NCBI GenBank assembly: GCA_032433765.1
Contig: JAVIAB010000092.1
Location: 105,065,779-105,129,778, forward strand
DNA: 64,000 nucleotides
DNA from: Megaustenia siamemsis
Taxonomy: Eukaryota > Mollusca > Gastropoda > Stylommatophora > Ariophantidae
Direction: 5' to 3'
The translations under genes and the position numbers were made by a program. The notes under the pieces are model-generated. The model was not told where the DNA came from. It saw only the letters and a list, made by a program, of their open reading frames with translations, and searched no databases. Below are positions 42,674-53,715 of this stretch, one piece after another. Within the stretch, counting starts at the first letter, position 1, and the number at the start of each line of letters is the position of its first letter.

Positions 42674-44653
42674 ATGATTTCTTATAACGATGCAGCACCT
42701 GGAGAACATCAGTGTGCGTTGTGCCCAAAGAAATTTAAATGGCACAGCGATTTGTTGGAGCACCATCGAGGTGCACATCGACTTATACGACACGCGTGTG
42801 ACATTTGTCAACGTACGTATACGAGACGTAGTTCGTTAGCCAGACATATGAGAGTAAAACATTCTACAACAGCACCAGCTTCATCAATGGCTCCTTCTAC
42901 AACACCCACTTTACCATCAGCAACAGCATCACCGACTGAAACAACATCACCCACTTCACCCTCGACCTCTTCTACAACAAACAAACGAAAGATAGATGCA
43001 GAACATTCAACTCCAAGTAAAAAATTCAAAGATGATGATCCATTAGCAACACTGCCTGATGATGTACGGGTTGTATATGAGCAAAATTGGGCAGCTATAA
43101 ACACCCATGCTACAATCAACAAGACAGTTTCTACATATACATTTTTCCATTCACCAGCACGTCCATTTATCACAGACTGGTCTGCTCTTTTAAGGGATAT
43201 ATTGACACTCAGACAACCCGATTCAAAATTAACTATGGTCACCACCTGATCCTTAGACACCGGGACACCGGTGATCTACGTTTTTTCCACTCTTCCCTCA
43301 ACAACTCGGCTGTTCTAGAATTTCCTCAATTAATCAATAATCTTGGAGATTTCAACAGCTTCGTTGATTCTCTAAACGAACAGAACCCTGTAGACATTGC
43401 CATGATCAACAGACCTGATACTAAGTGGATGGTGGAGAGTATTCCAGCAACTAGTTTCTATTTATTTCACATACGTGACTTCCCCATTGGATGTTGTTTA
43501 GAGGAATTACCATCTTATATTACTAACAATAGGTACATTTACACCATGCAGAAGTGTCGGTCGACTAAGAATTTTTATAATGACAATCTCTGTTTTTTCC
43601 GCTGTTTGGCGTTATTTAAAGGAAGTGATATCGACAATCTAGAATTGACCACTTGTCATCTCGTGAGTCAGTGGCACTTGCACTGGGACATTCTTTTCGT
43701 TGACACTTTTCCAGGTGTGACGTTACAACAACTACCACACTTGGAAGAATGTTTCAATATAAACATCGATGTATTTGAGTTCAATGATGAAGAGGCCTCT
43801 GTCCAAAACTCCGAAGCAGGGGATCACATGATGAAGCTCTTAGGAAACTCGGCCTACGGGAAGACCTTGACGAATATGGCGAAACACGTGGACGTCTCCT
43901 ATGTTAAAGAGGGGGCTGATACAACCAAGTTGGTAAATAACCCACGATTTAAAAACATGACATCTATTGGTGAGGACCTGTACGAGGTATCGATGGGTAA
44001 AAGAGGTATAATGTGGGATCTTCCTTCGCAGATTGGTTTTTTTCGTCTACCAGTACGCGAAATTGCGGATGTTGGAATTTTATTACGACTTCCTCGATAA
44101 GTTTGTAGCTAGGTCCAACTTTCAACTCTGTGAGATGGATACCGATAGCCTGTACTTGGCCCTCAGCGAGTCATCGTTAGAAGAGGTCGTTAAAACCGAT
44201 AAGGTAGATGAATTTTTCTCACAGTACGACAAATGGTTCCCTTCAGAGACTTGTGAAGTCCATCGGGCCGATTTCATTCAACACAGGGGCGTAAAGTATG
44301 ACTGTTCAGATTGTAAGACGAGACAGCTATACGACAAACGGACTCCTGGTCTGTTCAAGTTGGAATATTCGGGGGATGGGATGATTTCCTTGTGTAGCAA
44401 GACCTATTACTGTTTTGGGGATTATGCTAAAGTTAGCACCAAGGGTCTTAATAAACGCCACAATAAGTTAGATAAGGATACATTCACAGAGGTCCTAACC
44501 AAAAAACAAGCCGGGGGTGGTAAAAACATAGGGTTTAAAACATACAAGGGGTCGGTACACACATATACACAACATCGGAACTCACTCTCGTATTTCTACA
44601 TCAAGCGTCAGGTCCATTCTGACAACGTGACCACCTCCCCTTTATCCATTTAA
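42674..44653 (+). pseudogene. polB: DNA polymerase B (protein-primed type), internally deleted and frameshifted
   Basis: The first frame (42674-43249) has two C2H2 zinc fingers (CALCPKKFKWHSDLLEHH; CDICQRTYTRRSSLARHM), then a Ser/Thr/Pro linker. A frameshift near 43235 leads to a frame containing FYNDNLCFFRCLALFKG, a conserved N-terminal domain. Near 43805 the sequence jumps straight to LLGNSAYGKTLTN, palm motif B. The 3'-5' exonuclease and palm motif A are absent, perhaps 2 kb. Another frameshift at a T run near 44037 precedes EMDTDSLYLAL, motif C with the catalytic Asp-Thr-Asp. The C-terminus includes TPGLFKLEY. This copy cannot encode an active polymerase. Confidence 0.92.
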
Positions 44654-45000
44654 CACTATAATTTATTACTGCTTGTAAATAAACTACTTTGTTTTCTATG
44701 TATTAAATATGTGTATAATGTACATTAGTTAAAGAATACATTTTTGTCTAAACCATGTGTTATCTATTGTTCAATATATACGAATAAAACAATAAATAAA
44801 TATCAGGTCCATTCTGACAACGTGACCACCTCCCCTTTACTCATTTAACACTATCATGTATTACTGATTGTAAATAAACTACTTTGTTTTCTATGTATTA
44901 AATATGTGTATAATGTACATTAGTTAAAGAATACATTTTGTTAAAACCATGTGTTATCGATTGTTCAATATATAGGAATAAAACAATAAATAAATAAATA
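44608..45000 (+). repeat. Tandem 3'-UTR block of Polinton B, two units of about 194-198 bp
   Basis: Two units each starting CAGGTCCATTCTGACAACGTG and ending AATAAAACAATAAATAAATA, with poly(A) signals. The first unit begins inside the polymerase reading frame and supplies its last residues and stop. Shared with Polinton A (1935-2330). Confidence 0.85.
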
Positions 45001-45538
45001 AACTTGTCACTGTTTTTTATTGAATGAGAGTATAAAGAAAGAATAGATTTATGAAAGTTACGGAACCATTGAAAGTACAAAGAATATGAAAGTTATGATA
45101 CCACCGCCGCCCCTTCACCACCCCTTCACCACCCCTTCACAACACCACCGCAGCGGGAGGTCACCACGAGAGGTCACCGGGAGGTCACCACCACCACCAC
45201 CACCACTACGACCGGAACAAAAAGGGGCGGGTAGACTCTCATATAAGGAAAAACGGCACCAAAAATTGTGCCTCGATCTGCGTGTAGACTATTTATATAA
45301 GGATTTATCTGCGTTTCGACGCCTTCACAACACCACGAGAGGTCAACGAGAGGTCAACGAGAGGTCACCGGAACCAAAATGGGCGGGTAGACTCTCATAT
45401 AAGAAAAAAATGAAGACTCTCATATAAGGAAAAACGGCACCAAAAAATGTGCCTCGATGTACGGGTAGACTATTTATATAAGGATTTAGGTGCCTTCAAA
45501 GGCACTTTTATCCGTCCTAATTGACATACTATACTACT
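44993..45538 (-). repeat. Right terminal inverted repeat of Polinton B
   Basis: Reverse complement of 33330-33898 with small indels, for example fewer GGTGACCTCCC units. It is abruptly joined to the 3'-UTR block at AATAAATAAATAAACTTGTCA, whereas Polinton A retains about 400 bp more of the repeat at that place. Confidence 0.95.
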
Positions 45539-45544
45539 TATGTG
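45539..45544 (+). other. 6-bp target-site duplication, right
   Basis: TATGTG, identical to 33324-33329. The empty site in copy 1 is at 31301-31306. Confidence 0.93.
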
Positions 45545-45754
45545 ATAAGTTGTCTTTCCTTAAAGAATACCACATTTCATTTGGCTTTCAGTGAGGTAAC
45601 ATAATATATTAATTTCATTTTCCAGGCAAATCGATCACCTTATTGCGATATGAGCTAAGTATTACATGTATAATGGAATGCCATTTCTTATCTTATATCT
45701 TATGTGTATGCCAACATCGGAAGTATCGCTAACTGCAGCCATCTCGGAGTGATC
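45545..45754. repeat. Tandem segmental duplication, copy 2, right part
   Basis: Resumes the match to copy 1 from 31307 (ATAAGTTGTCTTTCC) up to the 32-bp array. Confidence 0.9.
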
Positions 45755-46165
45755 GCAATAGCCAAGCAAGAACAACGTGTTTCTGCGCAATAGCCAAGCA
45801 AGAACAACGTGTTTATACGCAATAGCCAAGCAAGAACAACGTGTTTCTACGCAATAGCTAAGCAAGAACAGCGTGTTTCTACGCAATAGCCAAGCAAGAA
45901 CAACGTGTTTCTACGCAATAGCTAAGCAAGAACAACGTGTTTCTACGCAATAGCCAAGCAAGAACAACGTGTTTCTACGCAATAGCCAAGCAAGAACAAC
46001 ATATTTATACGCAATAGCCAAGCAAGAACAACGTGTTTCTACGCAATAGCCAAGCAAGAACAACGTGTTTATACGCAATAGCCAAGCAAGAACAACGTGT
46101 TTATACGCAATAGCCAAGCAAGAACAACGTGTTTCTACGCAATAGCCAAGCAAGAACATCGTGTT
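45755..46165 (+). repeat. 32-bp minisatellite, copy 2 (about 13 units)
   Basis: Unit as at 31523-31695, with TTTCTACG/TTTATACG and GCC/GCT variants. Open frames such as the minus-strand RRNTLFLLGYCVETRCSCLA phrase arise because 32 bp cycles through three frames; they are not genes. Confidence 0.93.
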
Positions 46166-46829
46166 TCTACAACTCATGAACACATACTTTGCTTCTGTCC
46201 AACACTTCACGAGCTTTATTTATACATTTGTTCAGGTATATTCACGCTAGTGTCTTTTGGTTTAGATAAACAACCGCACCAGGATCAGTCACACAGTCTT
46301 CAGTATATCGCAATCAACAACTCACAGCTCAGTCACATAGTTTATAATCAATCGCAATATTCTACCCACAGCTCATTCGCACAGATTGCAATTTGGCGCA
46401 ATCTATGGCACAGTGACGCAGTCTTCAATCAGTGACAGCCATCTCAATAAAGTCTCAGCAGTGCTCAAGACTCCCAGCTATTTATTAAAGTCTCCACTGA
46501 CTAAGATTATCAAACCCACCAACAAACCACACGGTATGTAACATTAATCAGCATTACTTCGGTGACTCTTGACGTCAGATGTCAGGTATGAATCACCGAC
46601 TGCTATCAGCGCACTCGCATTATCTAGAATTATAAATTAGATCAATTATAGAGAAACGAGGCATAACTCTTGAAATTAGAATGAAATGAGATAACGCGAC
46701 ATATTTAGAATATCAAAATTTAACACTGTAGATCACCACAAGTGACAAAAATGAATACAAGATAATGATAGGATAACAGTCCTATAGATTATAGAATAAT
46801 ATTAAAGGACGCGAATTTGCTTAAATTAA
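46166..46829. other. Intergenic, nothing recognised
   Basis: Short phrases such as CTCACAGCTCAGTCACA recur loosely at 46280-46400; nothing else. Confidence 0.5.
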
Positions 46830-47195
46830 AGGACTGTGCATATGTGCCCGCACTGACTCTGTCTTATTCCCTAACGGATAGTCCGAGATCAAGGATAGTT
46901 TCATACGTGTGTCCCGAAACATCATTTATGCCATCATATGCCAACGATGTCACATGACTTATATTGGCGAATCGAAAATAAGTTTAGCGTGACAATTTGT
47001 GAACATCTTCGAGATGTTCAACAGAATACTGGCACTCCAGTGGCTTCCCACAATGGCAAAAGCGACATCCGTATCACTGGTATTGTCCTTTGCTACTTTG
47101 GCGACCGCAGCCATTTAGCCTTGGAGAATCGCCTTATAGTCCAATTGGGTTCGCTGAATCTACGAGGCATGAATGTATCACACTCGTACACATAG
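46830..47195 (+). pseudogene. GIY-YIG endonuclease remnant of a Penelope-like element
   Basis: One frame near 46905-46975 reads RNIIYAIICQRCHMTYIGES, the GIY-YIG signature region with its usual Cys pair. After a frameshift, the next frame reads FSVTICEHLRDVQQN, then PVASHNGKSDIRI and HLALENRLIVQLGSLNLRGMN, the conserved Arg/His/Glu helices and ending of this nuclease. In Penelope-like retroelements it nicks the target. The reverse-transcriptase part is not present upstream. The terminal module 47330-47425 follows directly. Confidence 0.75.
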
Positions 47196-47460
47196 TTTTC
47201 CTTTCGTTGTTCCTTCCCTATTGCATAATCATCTCTGCTGCCCATGTTTGAGCACATTAGAACACATGTTTCTTTATTAGTTAGCTATGTATGATTTGTT
47301 TTATTCACTTACATGTCTGTGTGTGTGTGTATATGTTGTTTGCTTGTTCCTGCTGAAGGCCTATTTAGCCGAAACGTCGTTCAAATTCGTGTCGTATATC
47401 AATTACGTAAAGCTTTAACAATTTTTTACATTTTTTTCTCAATTCTCACTCCCTTGTATG
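47196..47460 (+). mobile_element. Penelope-like 3' terminal region
   Basis: GTTTGCTTGTTCCTGCTGAAGG, a GGC/GCC stem-loop, CGAAACGTCGTTCAAATTCG and ACGTAAAGCTTTAAC, then a T-rich run. It follows the GIY-YIG remnant in the order expected for one element. Confidence 0.6.
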
Positions 47461-47999
47461 ATTACATTTAGCGCTTCAGTGCCAGCAACTTTATGTGCTG
47501 CGAATAAATATTTATATCTTTCTATCTGTAGTTATATCTTTATATCTGTGGGAGTGGTCGTTGCTTTTAATCTTCGTTGCTGTTTTGAACTTTTTTTTAT
47601 ATTATAATTCTGCAGATGATAAAACTGTCATGTAAATCATTTCTTGATCATCTTAAAAGTGAAACGTGAAGTGTACATAACAATAGATTGTGACGCAAAT
47701 GTCTGTGGCTTTCCTGGAATAATCTGATTATATCTGTTGTTATTGCAAAGTTAACAAATAATCTGTCAGGCGTAATCTCCATGTAGAAACACAAAACAGG
47801 TGACGTTATTACATTATTGTCATTTATCAATAAATATACAGCATAAACAAATCCAAAAATGTAAATTCTCGTTGTTCATTGTTGTGGCAGTTCACATTAT
47901 ATAACTTAGGATTAACCAAGATTCTCATATAGTTTTTTTCAATATGACGAAAAGGTATACGCCCTTATGATTCTAGTAGCTCGTTGGCTGTGCGCACAT
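47461..47999. other. Intergenic, nothing recognised
   Basis: Nothing identified. Confidence 0.5.
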
Positions 48000-48860
48000 C
48001 TAGCTCGCGCTTCATCATCATCAAGTACCATGCCTGTTGGCGTAGGTGATTATATCTCTTCACAACTTTCTATCTCGACAGTTATTTATCATTTCTGTTG
48101 TTGACCTTCTGTTCATAAGCTGTATGGTATCTTTTCTATTTGCTTCCCTCTGTCTCTCTGTCCCTCAATTTTTTCCAGTTGTCACAATTTATTCCAGTTA
48201 TTTCCATCTAATTTCAATGCCAAAAAAATAATGATTGTTTCTTCCTAATATTGGAAATTAGATCTCTTTTTGATTTGGTCTCTTTCATAATGTTTTTATT
48301 ACTGTTATTAGTTGTCTATGGTATTCTCAACATTCTTCTGCAAAACCACATTTCTACAGCCTCCACTGATTTTCCTATCTGGTGTCCTATTGCCCATGAT
48401 TTATATCCATATGTTAATACTGGCTGTACATAACATTTTAGAACTGTTTTTCCTATTGTCAAAAATGGATTGATCAATATTTAACTCATATTTTTTGGGA
48501 AAGCTGTTTTTACCTCCTCTATTCTGCCTCAAACCTCCGTCATTCATCTACATCTGAAGTTAACATTGTTCCCAGATACTTAAATTCATTTACCTGTTTT
48601 AATATTGTTCCACTTATCTCTATTGTGCATTGTGGTGATGCTTTTTTCTTTGCTGCTACCGTTACAGCCTCCTTTTTTTTTTCTTTCCTTCACCATGTCT
48701 AACATTTCTTGTAACTCCTTTTCACTCTCAACGACTATATACGGCCTTTGACGTCTTGACAGACGGTTGATAGCAAAGCAATCCTGATAAGTCAGTAGTT
48801 TGAATAAATATTGGTATCTTATGATGGATGCTGCTTTGCTGAACAGCTTCTCTCGTGGCT
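48000..48860 (-). pseudogene. LINE ORF2 C-terminal region, TGA-tail family
   Basis: On the minus strand, fragments read VVESEKELQEMLDMVKE (just after the FADD motif), HNRDKWNNIKTGK, then LTYGYKSWAIG...EMWFCRRMLRIPYTTNNSN and a KRDLISNIRKKQ-type stretch, ending in TACCATGCCTGTTG-type sequence and a (TGA)n tail at 48013-48025. Same family as 54434-55760; many stops. Confidence 0.75.
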
Positions 48861-49215
48861 GAATCTGCAAATACTGGATAGACAGATCCATCCGCCTAAT
48901 GAACAGGATGCATTTGTGGCGCCTGGTCTCGTCTCCTTTCTCCCACGCCTTTTCTCTTCTCCATTTGTATATAACCACAGCCTCAAAAGTTGCTGTGCCA
49001 TTTTTTACCAAGTCCTCCATGTGCTACGATATGCAGCCAGATTTTCCCAGTTTTTTTCACTGATAGAGAATTCCCTCAAGGAAGCCCTGCAAAAATCCTT
49101 ATATCTCAGCAATGGTCTGCCTGTTGGTCTCTTTCCATCCTTAAGTTTATTTTGCCAAATGCCCCTTATGGATATTAAAATAATCTTACCATAAATATTA
49201 AATAAATCTAGTGAC
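48861..49215 (-). pseudogene. LINE ORF2 C-terminus with zinc-finger tail
   Basis: Reads LKDGKRPTGRPLLRYKDFCRASLREF and NWENLAAYRSTWRT, then, shifted, a basic EKRRGRKE stretch and a C2H2-like end (HKCILFIRRMDLSIQYLQIQP). Same family as 21110-21565 but in the opposite orientation. Abutting the preceding LINE suggests nested insertion. Confidence 0.75.
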
Positions 49216-49384
49216 AGCACAGAACCTAGCTTGCTCTTACAGTTGTCTTATTTCTACCTGTTCTACACTGCATTTAAAACTGATGACATCTCAATTCAAC
49301 ACTACATTCTCACTGGCAATCTTCCGTATAGTCTGGTCATAAATATCCATACATCCGCCCGTCCGTCCATCCATCAATCCATCC
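49216..49384. other. Intergenic with CATC repeats
   Basis: CCATCCATCC microsatellite at about 49360-49400 next to a LINE tail. Confidence 0.6.
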
Positions 49385-49680
49385 ATCCATCCATCTATTT
49401 ATCTATCTATTGTCCTCTTGAGACGAAGACGGCACATAGGGCAGAACCACAATCTCAAAAACAGAAACCTTGCGTGCCAAAGTGGCACATATTGCAGAGA
49501 TCACTGTTCTAATATACATGGCGCTGTTTCCATAACAATACTTTTTACAATGACAGCTTGTCAAGCCATCGATCCATCTCCTTAGTCGCCTCTTACGACA
49601 TGCCTGGAAGGTCACAGTGTAACTATTCTTTACCTCCCTCATAATGAGGCCCCGGTAACACACGGGATAATTATATTTAT
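49385..49680 (-). mobile_element. LINE 3' UTR (GTCGTAAGAGGCGACTAAGG family)
   Basis: Minus-strand match to 20470-20725, including GTCGTAAGAGGCGACTAAGG, CAAGCTGTCATTGTAAAA, the GTGCCACTTTGGCAC hairpin and the GAGGACAATAGATAG tail followed by ATAG repeats. Confidence 0.8.
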
Positions 49681-50369
49681 ACCATTTTTTAAACATTTTA
49701 GCATTTGTATTTATTACAATGACTAAATCAGCGGAATTATTAAATATACCTTTTTCTTTGATGTACTGATGACATCTCTTTGTTATAAAGCTATACAGGA
49801 AGTACAAGATATAAAGTTATAAAACTACAGACACAATTTAAACAAGCAGATAACAGAATTAAATAAAATGAACTGAAATTTTAAAATTTGATAAAACTAA
49901 TATTTTAATAATTAGAAAACAAATCAATATTTATGTAGTTTAAAAAAAAATAGTTATAAAGATGTAGTGAATACAGTTACTGGTATAGAAATCAGCGATT
50001 CATAACTGACTATTAACGTCGAAATTAACTGGTTTATATACATATAGAACAATTAGCGAGTAATTCTTTTGACCACAAACCTGTACAGTGAGTATCGCAA
50101 GGCAGAAAGTCCGAACCTTTCATTTTGTTGATGCTGGTATTCGACGGAGGTAATTGTTGCAACAAAGATAAAGACCTCTTTAAAATCCACAAATCCCCAT
50201 CAAGGCCTCCTTGTCGTGAGGATGGGGCTTACCAGTCACCAGGGACTAAAAACCAAGACTGGCCAGGCCTTCCTACATCCGAGCAAGACCACAGTCTACT
50301 CTAGCAAGCTTAAAACCTGAAGTTGGAGGCAACCAGCCAAAAGCCACAATACAACAATTAGGATGCCAC
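49681..50369. other. Intergenic, nothing recognised
   Basis: AT-rich to about 50180, then GC-rich sequence probably belonging to the LINE 5' part. Confidence 0.45.
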
Positions 50370-52990
50370 GTACTCGTGCCTATGGGTAGTATGTCTATAA
50401 CTGCGAATCGATATGGCACTAGCTCTGTGATGGGTACTCAGGCAGGTGCAGTGCCGGGCCCTCAGCCTCGAAAGGGCCCAACCACTATAAATGGATGTCC
50501 TTCTCAATCGCTCTGTGGAGTCAGGGGGCGAGAGAATAGAGCTACTGGCCAATCCAAACTAAGACCACTTAAAATAATGCACTGGAATGCTGAAGGCGTA
50601 AACAGTACAAGAGATGGGTAGAGTAAAAGATAGAGTTAGAAAATATCCTGCATGAAGAGCAAGTAAGCAAATGCTGTTTGGAGGAAACCCATCTAAACAA
50701 CGACATAGCCTTAACGATTAGGTGATACCAGTGTTATCGATTTAAAAAAAAACAGACAAAAAGGCAGAATATTGGCACTTGTAAAGATCAACATCAAAGC
50801 ATGTCAGCTTGAAGTGTATATGGATGTGGCTGAATATCAAATACTGTACATTAGGACAGAAAATACAGACTTTCATCTACTTAACTACTACTGTCCGCTC
50901 AATCGCCTACTATCACTATACACAATTCTATTAAAAATAAAGAATAATTGTATGTGGAGACTTTAACAGCCATTCACAGAGCTGGGGCTATGAACATATG
51001 GACAAGAGAAGCGAAGAATTTGAAAATTGGCAGGACGACAATGGGCTTATACTGCTAAACCAGACAACAGATCCACCAACATTCTATTCCAGATCATGGC
51101 ATACCATATCTACACCAAACCTTGCTTTCCATTCACCAGACCTGGATTGGAATATTACACATATTGTTTTGGGAAACAACTTGGAGGCAGCGATCAGTCT
51201 TTTTAGTGGTGCAAAATAAGGATATCAGGGATAGCAGCACTCTCTCCAGATGGAATTACAAAAAGGCAGACTGGAAAATGTATCAACAATACACCAGTGT
51301 ACTGACTAAAGATCTAAATACAGCCAGAGACATCAAGAAAGTAGTTGATGAATTCAGTAGACTAATAATACAAGCTGCCAGTGAAATAATACCTAGAGGG
51401 GCACAGAAACACTACAAACCATACTGAGGTAGTGAACTAGAGCAACTACACAACAACATGGAAATATCTCGAAAGCAAGCAGAAAATAACCCTTCCCAGG
51501 AACACCATAAATATCAGGATGCTACGACCAAAATTTCAATGGGCTAAACTACAAGCCAAACGGAAAAGCTGGACAGAGAAAACCTTGAGAGTCCTTGAAT
51601 CTTGAAAGAGAAACAAAAAAAGTGTGGAAGCTTGTAAAACAGCTGAATGATGAAGGGACACCAAAATTATACTGAAGAAAGATGGAAACATCCTAACAGG
51701 TAATCGCTTTACAGACTCCTTTGCAAATGACAATAATATTGAAATTAGCCAAGAGAAACGACAAGAGACCTGTTTAAAATAACAAAATGCAACACAAGAA
51801 GAGACCCACACATGAAGTCATGGAAATATCCATTACACAAAGAGAGCTAGAGCTGGCAATATCTACATTTAAAATGAAAAAGTCATCAGGTAGTTAAGAG
51901 TGTCCAATGAAATGATTAAGAACTTGTGAACTGCAGCTAAAGGAAAACTATTGCAGATCTACAATATTTGCTAGATCACAGATAGCGTGCCACAGGCATG
52001 GAGAGAAGCAATTATGATACCATTACTAAAGTCAGGAAAAGATGGTTCGACGACATCCAGCTATAGACATCTATACAAACTGTTTGTATAAAACAATGGA
52101 ACGTATAATCAATCTCAGATTGCGGTGATACTTGGATAGTGAAAACCTACTTGTCCCACATGAAGTAGGCTTTAGATAGTTTGTTCTACCGAAGATCAGG
52201 AAACCTATCTTTCCCAGGAAATTGAGGATGCGTTTCAAGAAAAGAAACTGTACTAGTAGCATAGATAGACCTAAAAAATGCATTTGATAAGATATGAAAA
52301 GAAGGGTTTTTGAAGAAAATGAGAAATTACGGAGTAAATTGCAGGATGTACAAATGGGTCAAAGCATACCTGCATAACAGGAGAGCCAGAGTGTAGTAGG
52401 GCGCATGCATAGAGTACCTAAATAACACAAGAGATATGAACAAAATAGCAACAGGGAAATATTGTCACAATTACGATGCAGAAATCCAAGCAATAAAGTT
52501 GGCAAAGGAAAATTTGCTGAACAATAATCTTAGTCCACAGTCTGTAGTATTTTTGACAGATGCAAGATCAGTACTGCAGGCACTACAATCCAGAAAAATG
52601 TCACAGCCGCAGACCATATTGACTGAACTCTGCAAACACACAGGGTTGCCCTGCCGTGAATCCTATTTCACTGTGGAATATCAGGGAACGAAAGAGCGGA
52701 TCAGCTGGCAAAGGAAGGTGCAACGGGCACAAAACCAGATGCACCTGTTACATACCATCAAAAGAAACAGATAATCAAATCATTCAAAATACAACAAGCC
52801 CCAAATCAAGATGCCTTTCATAATATGATTAGATGTGAACAAGTTATCATTATACGTCTCAGAACAGGACGCAATCGACTCCACAGTCACATGGTAACAA
52901 AATTCGAGATCAACACCTGAACTACATATACATGTGGACAGACACCCCAGACTGCTGAACACATACTTCAAGACTGCACTGAATATAGTT
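50370..52990 (+). pseudogene. Nearly full-length LINE remnant: endonuclease, RT, RNase H, zinc knuckle
   Basis: Fragments occur in ORF2 order. LRPLKIMHWNAEGVNSTR (50560-50610) is the start of an AP-type endonuclease. 51240-51430 is the linker, and ITQRELELAISTFKMKKSSG (51830-51890) precedes RT. A VPHEVGFR motif lies near 52160. An internal deletion follows near 52400, with no FADD motif. 52436-52700 is RNase H with NYDAEIQAIKLA and VVFLTDARSVLQAL, followed by out-of-frame knuckle sequence near 52860-52980 (TCGQTPQTAEHILQDC). Stops and frameshifts throughout. A Pro/Gly-rich frame at 50376-50560 may be the end of ORF1. Confidence 0.82.
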
Positions 52991-53170
52991 GACTGAAGAA
53001 AATCCATTAGCCCATAGATACAACAACGCTACAGACATAACTATATGGGTCACTGCAAGAATGACAAAAGACAGTAACATTTATACAGGAAACGACATTA
53101 CAGACGAAGACAATACTACAGGCGTACGAAAGATAGTGAAATGTTGTGAGTACAATGGGCAAATAACGGA
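52991..53170. other. Intergenic, nothing recognised
   Basis: Nothing identified. Confidence 0.4.
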
Positions 53171-53410
53171 TAATTGAGGAAATTTTAAAAGAGACCAAGT
53201 CAAAAAGAAAGCTTATTCTAACATCAGGAGAAAACATTCATCATTTTTTGACAATGTTATGACAATGAGAAAAAAAATTGAATGTTTTGTAACAACAGGA
53301 AAAATCGTTGGAAAAAGAGATAGAGGAAAGTAGAGAGAATGTACCCATAGCGACTTAATACAGTTGTTTTGTAAGACGTTAACATGACCACCTACACCAT
53401 AAGGCACGGT
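53171..53410 (+). pseudogene. LINE C-terminal tail fragment, TGA-tail family
   Basis: Frames read KKIECFVTTGKIVGKRDRGK followed by PPTP-GT, matching the LEYIVTTGKIEGRRDRE...YASRLGT end of the LINE at 54434-55760. Confidence 0.6.
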
Positions 53411-53494
53411 AATTGTTGATAATGGTGATCAACATTAACGCGTTGAGAGAATGCTAACTTGCTTAGTCCCTCTTCTTTTCTCTTTTCACTGATA

Positions 53495-53715
53495 CCTAAA
53501 AAGTGTCGTGGTTATACCATTTGTCGTTCTTGAGCTACTCGAACTGTCTGAATTAGTGAATTTCCTTTGTTGTTACATGTCTCTGTCACTGCATCTATCC
53601 ATCTTCTTCTGGGTCTTCCTCTTGGTCTTTTTCCATGCATTCTTGAAAAGAACGCCCTTGATAGTGATACAACTTGCTTTATTAATACACTGGAAATAAG
53701 CCCCCATGACACTTA
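53495..53715 (-). pseudogene. LINE C-terminal fragment
   Basis: Minus strand: FFSRMHGKRPRGRPRRRWIDAV, TCNNKGNSLIQTVRVAQERQ. The same family as the tail at 16290-16430 on the plus strand. Confidence 0.75.

Larger units (their letters stand above)
33330..45538. mobile_element. Polinton/Maverick B, complete ends, 12,209 bp
   Basis: It starts AGTAGTATAG and ends CTATACTACT, giving the AG...CT ends typical of Polintons. It has long terminal inverted repeats, a 6-bp duplication, and the hallmark gene set: integrase, packaging ATPase, adenain-like protease, major capsid protein and protein-primed-type polymerase B. Length is short for the family (usually about 15-20 kb), largely because the polymerase has a big internal deletion. 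Very similar repeats and an unambiguous empty site suggest recent insertion. With polymerase and two capsid genes broken, any movement would need functions from other copies. Confidence 0.97.

Noticed and set aside
42808..43260. Minus-strand frame of 150 codons opposite the polymerase zinc-finger linker
   Set aside because: Shadow of the plus-strand coding sequence, which carries clear C2H2 fingers.
45662..46210. Minus-strand frames with repeated RRNTLFLLGYCVETRCSCLA peptides
   Set aside because: Frame cycling in a 32-bp satellite.
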